64,000 nucleotides of DNA from G965214625 sp965214625 (lineage in GTDB: Bacteria; Pseudomonadota; Gammaproteobacteria; Arenicellales; Poriferihabitantaceae): contig OZ243962.1 of NCBI GenBank assembly GCA_965214625.1, forward strand, positions 124,001-188,000, read 5' to 3'. A program made the position numbers and the translations under genes. Below are positions 62,559-64,000 of this stretch, piece after piece; within the stretch, counting starts at the first letter, position 1, and every line of letters begins with the position of its first letter. Under the pieces are notes generated by a model that saw only the letters and a list, made by a program, of their open reading frames with translations, was not told where the DNA came from and searched no databases.

Positions 62559-63091
62559 CGTGGCCAGTTGAATTTCGGCCCCGGGTCGGTTTTACGCTGT
62601 GGCGCGATGTCGCAGTGTCCCACAATATTGTCTCGACTGATTGCCGGGTAGGCCCGCATAAGACAATGCGTCAGACGCGTCAGCGAATCATACTGCCCGT
62701 CTTCGAAAGGGTCCTCATCACATCCTTCCAGTTCGATCCCGATGGAGAAATCATTGACGCGCGTCCGGTTGCAAAAGGACGACACCCCGGCATGCCAGGC
62801 CCGTTTGTGTGTTGGGACAAATTGAATGATCTTGCCCAACCGATTGATCAGAAAATGTGCCGAAACCCGCAGTTGATGAATCTGTTGAAAATAGGGATGC
62901 TTCGACAACACGAGCCGATTGGTAAAAAAATGCTCGATATTCCGGTCACCATAACAGCCCGGGGGTAGACTGATCGCGTGAATAACGATCACATCGATTG
63001 CAATATCCGCCGGACGCTCATCACAATTCACCGAAGCGACATAAGGGACACCGATCACCCGCCCACTCGATTTATCCACCTTGCCCGTCAT
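62531..63091 (-). CDS. ampD: 1,6-anhydro-N-acetylmuramyl-L-alanine amidase AmpD
   Basis: A 186-residue cytosolic zinc amidase that removes the peptide from anhydro-muropeptides in cell-wall recycling. Zinc ligands are His38 (VIHAISLPPG), His159 and Asp169 (GHCDIAPQRKTDPGP), equivalent to those of the E. coli enzyme. RAWHAGVS and NDFSIGIELEG are family blocks. The ATG is preferred over a GTG three codons upstream. The CYTH gene lies 15 bases upstream. The 3' end runs 28 bases into prk on the other strand. Confidence 0.95.
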   Translation of the reverse strand: MTGKVDKSSGRVIGVPYVASVNCDERPADIAIDVIVIHAISLPPGCYGDRNIEHFFTNRLVLSKHPYFQQIHQLRVSAHFLINRLGKIIQFVPTHKRAWHAGVSSFCNRTRVNDFSIGIELEGCDEDPFEDGQYDSLTRLTHCLMRAYPAISRDNIVGHCDIAPQRKTDPGPKFNWPRYRSLIETL

Positions 63092-63106
63092 GTGTGCCAC
63101 CCCAGC

Positions 63107-63718
63107 TTACAACTCCAGTCCAATCCGGTGTTTGGTCCTTGTCGATCGTCGGAGACCGAACCTCGTGCGCAATCTTTCTCCAAATTCGATCAAGCGGTCA
63201 AGTCGCCCTGATTTAAGTTCCAGTTCCACTTCATTTAACGAGACCTGTCGCTCATTGCGCTTGATGATACCGCTGTCCAGCACCATCTCGACCTCACATT
63301 GGTCAAATGCAAGATCAATGATTGTTCTTTGCATATCGACCATCACCACCGGATCAAGGGGGGTCTCAAGCGAAAGGAATCGGCACACACTGCTTCGGAC
63401 CTTTCCTTGCGGCAGGTCATTGGGACTCGTCAATTCTCCTGTAATATCACATTCGAATTCTTCCCTTTGGGAAAGCCCATCCACCATTTCCCCTTTCAGC
63501 TTGAAGGCTGCCCGCCAACGGTCTCCTTCAAGCCGGGCGCGCAGGGAAAGGTGTTGCTGTTCCAGTCGCCTGTCCCGGGTATCGTAGTAGACAGCGAAAA
63601 ACCGCACCGGTTTTAAATCGGGGACTCCTACAATGCGTTGTTGAGTCTCGCGCCACTGGATGACCTGATCGAGCGTCGCGCGGTGTTCTGCGGTCAGTTT
63701 GAGTTCTTGCTCAAGCAT
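63107..63718 (-). CDS. CYTH-domain triphosphatase
   Basis: A 203-residue CYTH (triphosphate tunnel) protein. The N-terminal ExExK motif is Glu3-Gln-Glu5-Leu-Lys7, followed by YYDT, LSLRARLEGDRWRAAFKLKG, REEFE, and EVELELKSG near the end. It probably hydrolyses inorganic triphosphate (YgiF-like) and requires a divalent metal. It lacks the C-terminal CHAD domain that often follows. It lies directly upstream of ampD and is likely cotranscribed. Confidence 0.88.
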   Translation of the reverse strand: MLEQELKLTAEHRATLDQVIQWRETQQRIVGVPDLKPVRFFAVYYDTRDRRLEQQHLSLRARLEGDRWRAAFKLKGEMVDGLSQREEFECDITGELTSPNDLPQGKVRSSVCRFLSLETPLDPVVMVDMQRTIIDLAFDQCEVEMVLDSGIIKRNERQVSLNEVELELKSGRLDRLIEFGERLRTRFGLRRSTRTKHRIGLEL

Positions 63719-63782
63719 AAAGGAAAATACATTGCGGATCGATCATTGTGACGGTTTCATCGAATGACAGCCATCGGTTCGG

Positions 63783-64000
63783 TCAGACTGATTCAATCCT
63801 CAATTTAATGATCGCCCGGTCCGTGGTCTCTTCAACGGTAAAACGATAGCCTTTTTCGATCACATAGTCGCCCTTGTTGGGGATATAGCCGAGTCGTGAC
63901 ATCACCAGCCCGCCAATCGTATGCGCCGCCTTGGTATTTAAATTGATATCCAGCATGTCATTGACTTCGGAAACCGAGAACCTGGAATCGACCACATAGA
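63783..64000 (-). CDS. CorC/HlyC-family protein, C-terminal end (5' part beyond the window)
   Basis: Only the last 72 residues or so are in the window. They match the CorC_HlyC transporter-associated domain: YVVDSRFSVSEVNDMLDINL, then TIGGLVMSRLGYIPNKGDYV and FTVEETTDRAIIKLRIESV. The reading frame continues past the right edge, so the GTG at 63995 is internal. Full-length members have DUF21 membrane and CBS domains; a role in magnesium/cobalt efflux is proposed for the family. Confidence 0.82.
   Translation of the reverse strand, partial: YVVDSRFSVSEVNDMLDINLNTKAAHTIGGLVMSRLGYIPNKGDYVIEKGYRFTVEETTDRAIIKLRIESV

Noticed and set aside
1..64000. CRISPR arrays, rRNA operons, complete insertion sequences, replication origin
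   Set aside because: No regularly spaced repeats, rRNA sequence, intact transposase with terminal repeats, or dnaA-box cluster was noticed.

Overview
The window reads as a chromosomal stretch of a gammaproteobacterium. The gene orders trmJ/suhB (divergent), mutS-fdxA, hemF-tsaC and fis-purH-purD are typical of that class, as are the full-length GatCAB, WaaA, AmpD and Fis. Phosphoribulokinase with a CbbR-like LysR regulator points to CO2 fixation by the Calvin cycle. The copper nitrite reductase and quinol NO reductase point to partial denitrification. Carnitine, choline and carboxylate uptake genes point to use of organic osmolytes. Taken together this suggests a facultatively autotrophic, metabolically flexible bacterium; a marine or host-associated life is inference only.

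Layout. 1-3525: gatC (partial)-gatA-gatB and tRNA-Arg. 3764-5260: zinc-type ABC permease and ATPase. 6194-9103: a two-domain GNAT acetyltransferase, trmJ and suhB. 9104-12194: a small accessory islet with an IS4-type transposase remnant that has cut the front off an alpA-like gene, a hipBA toxin-antitoxin pair and a strong stem-loop. 12195-18793: mutS, fdxA, pepN. 18835-26577 (minus strand): waaA, hemF, tsaC, then fis-purH-[DUF2628 gene]-purD.

26913-36262 (minus strand) is a quaternary-amine region. It holds a choline-dehydrogenase-type GMC oxidoreductase, a DDAH-type amidinohydrolase, a GNAT enzyme, and a carnitine operon: BKACE-type dehydrocarnitine cleavage enzyme, L-carnitine dehydrogenase fused to a thioesterase, an SDR, an ADP-forming acyl-CoA ligase and CaiD. 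Carnitine or crotonobetaine would converge on glycine betaine plus acetoacetate, and choline on the same betaine pool. A stand-alone phosphopantetheinyl transferase and cystathionine beta-synthase follow.

39766-51233 is the least explained part. A tandem-Rieske protein and an amidohydrolase diverge from a plus-strand array encoding a TctCBA transporter, a TSUP exporter, a three-subunit molybdoenzyme (four-cluster Fe-S protein, molybdopterin subunit, histidine-rich membrane subunit) and a thioredoxin-like 2Fe-2S ferredoxin, closed by a convergent Crp/Fnr regulator. The substrate cannot be read from the sequence; this is the best candidate for an undescribed system.

51730-53870 is a scarred segment: an IS1634-type transposase pseudogene, an outer-membrane beta-barrel gene, and a decayed partial copy of the neighbouring Crp-family gene. 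53959-59807 is the denitrification cluster (minus strand) dnr-nirK-nirV-sco-norB, with an FNR/DNR-type box in front of nirK. 59961-64000 holds tRNA-Phe with its promoter, cbbR, prk, ampD, a CYTH phosphatase and the end of a CorC/HlyC-family gene. No CRISPR array, rRNA or complete insertion sequence was seen.
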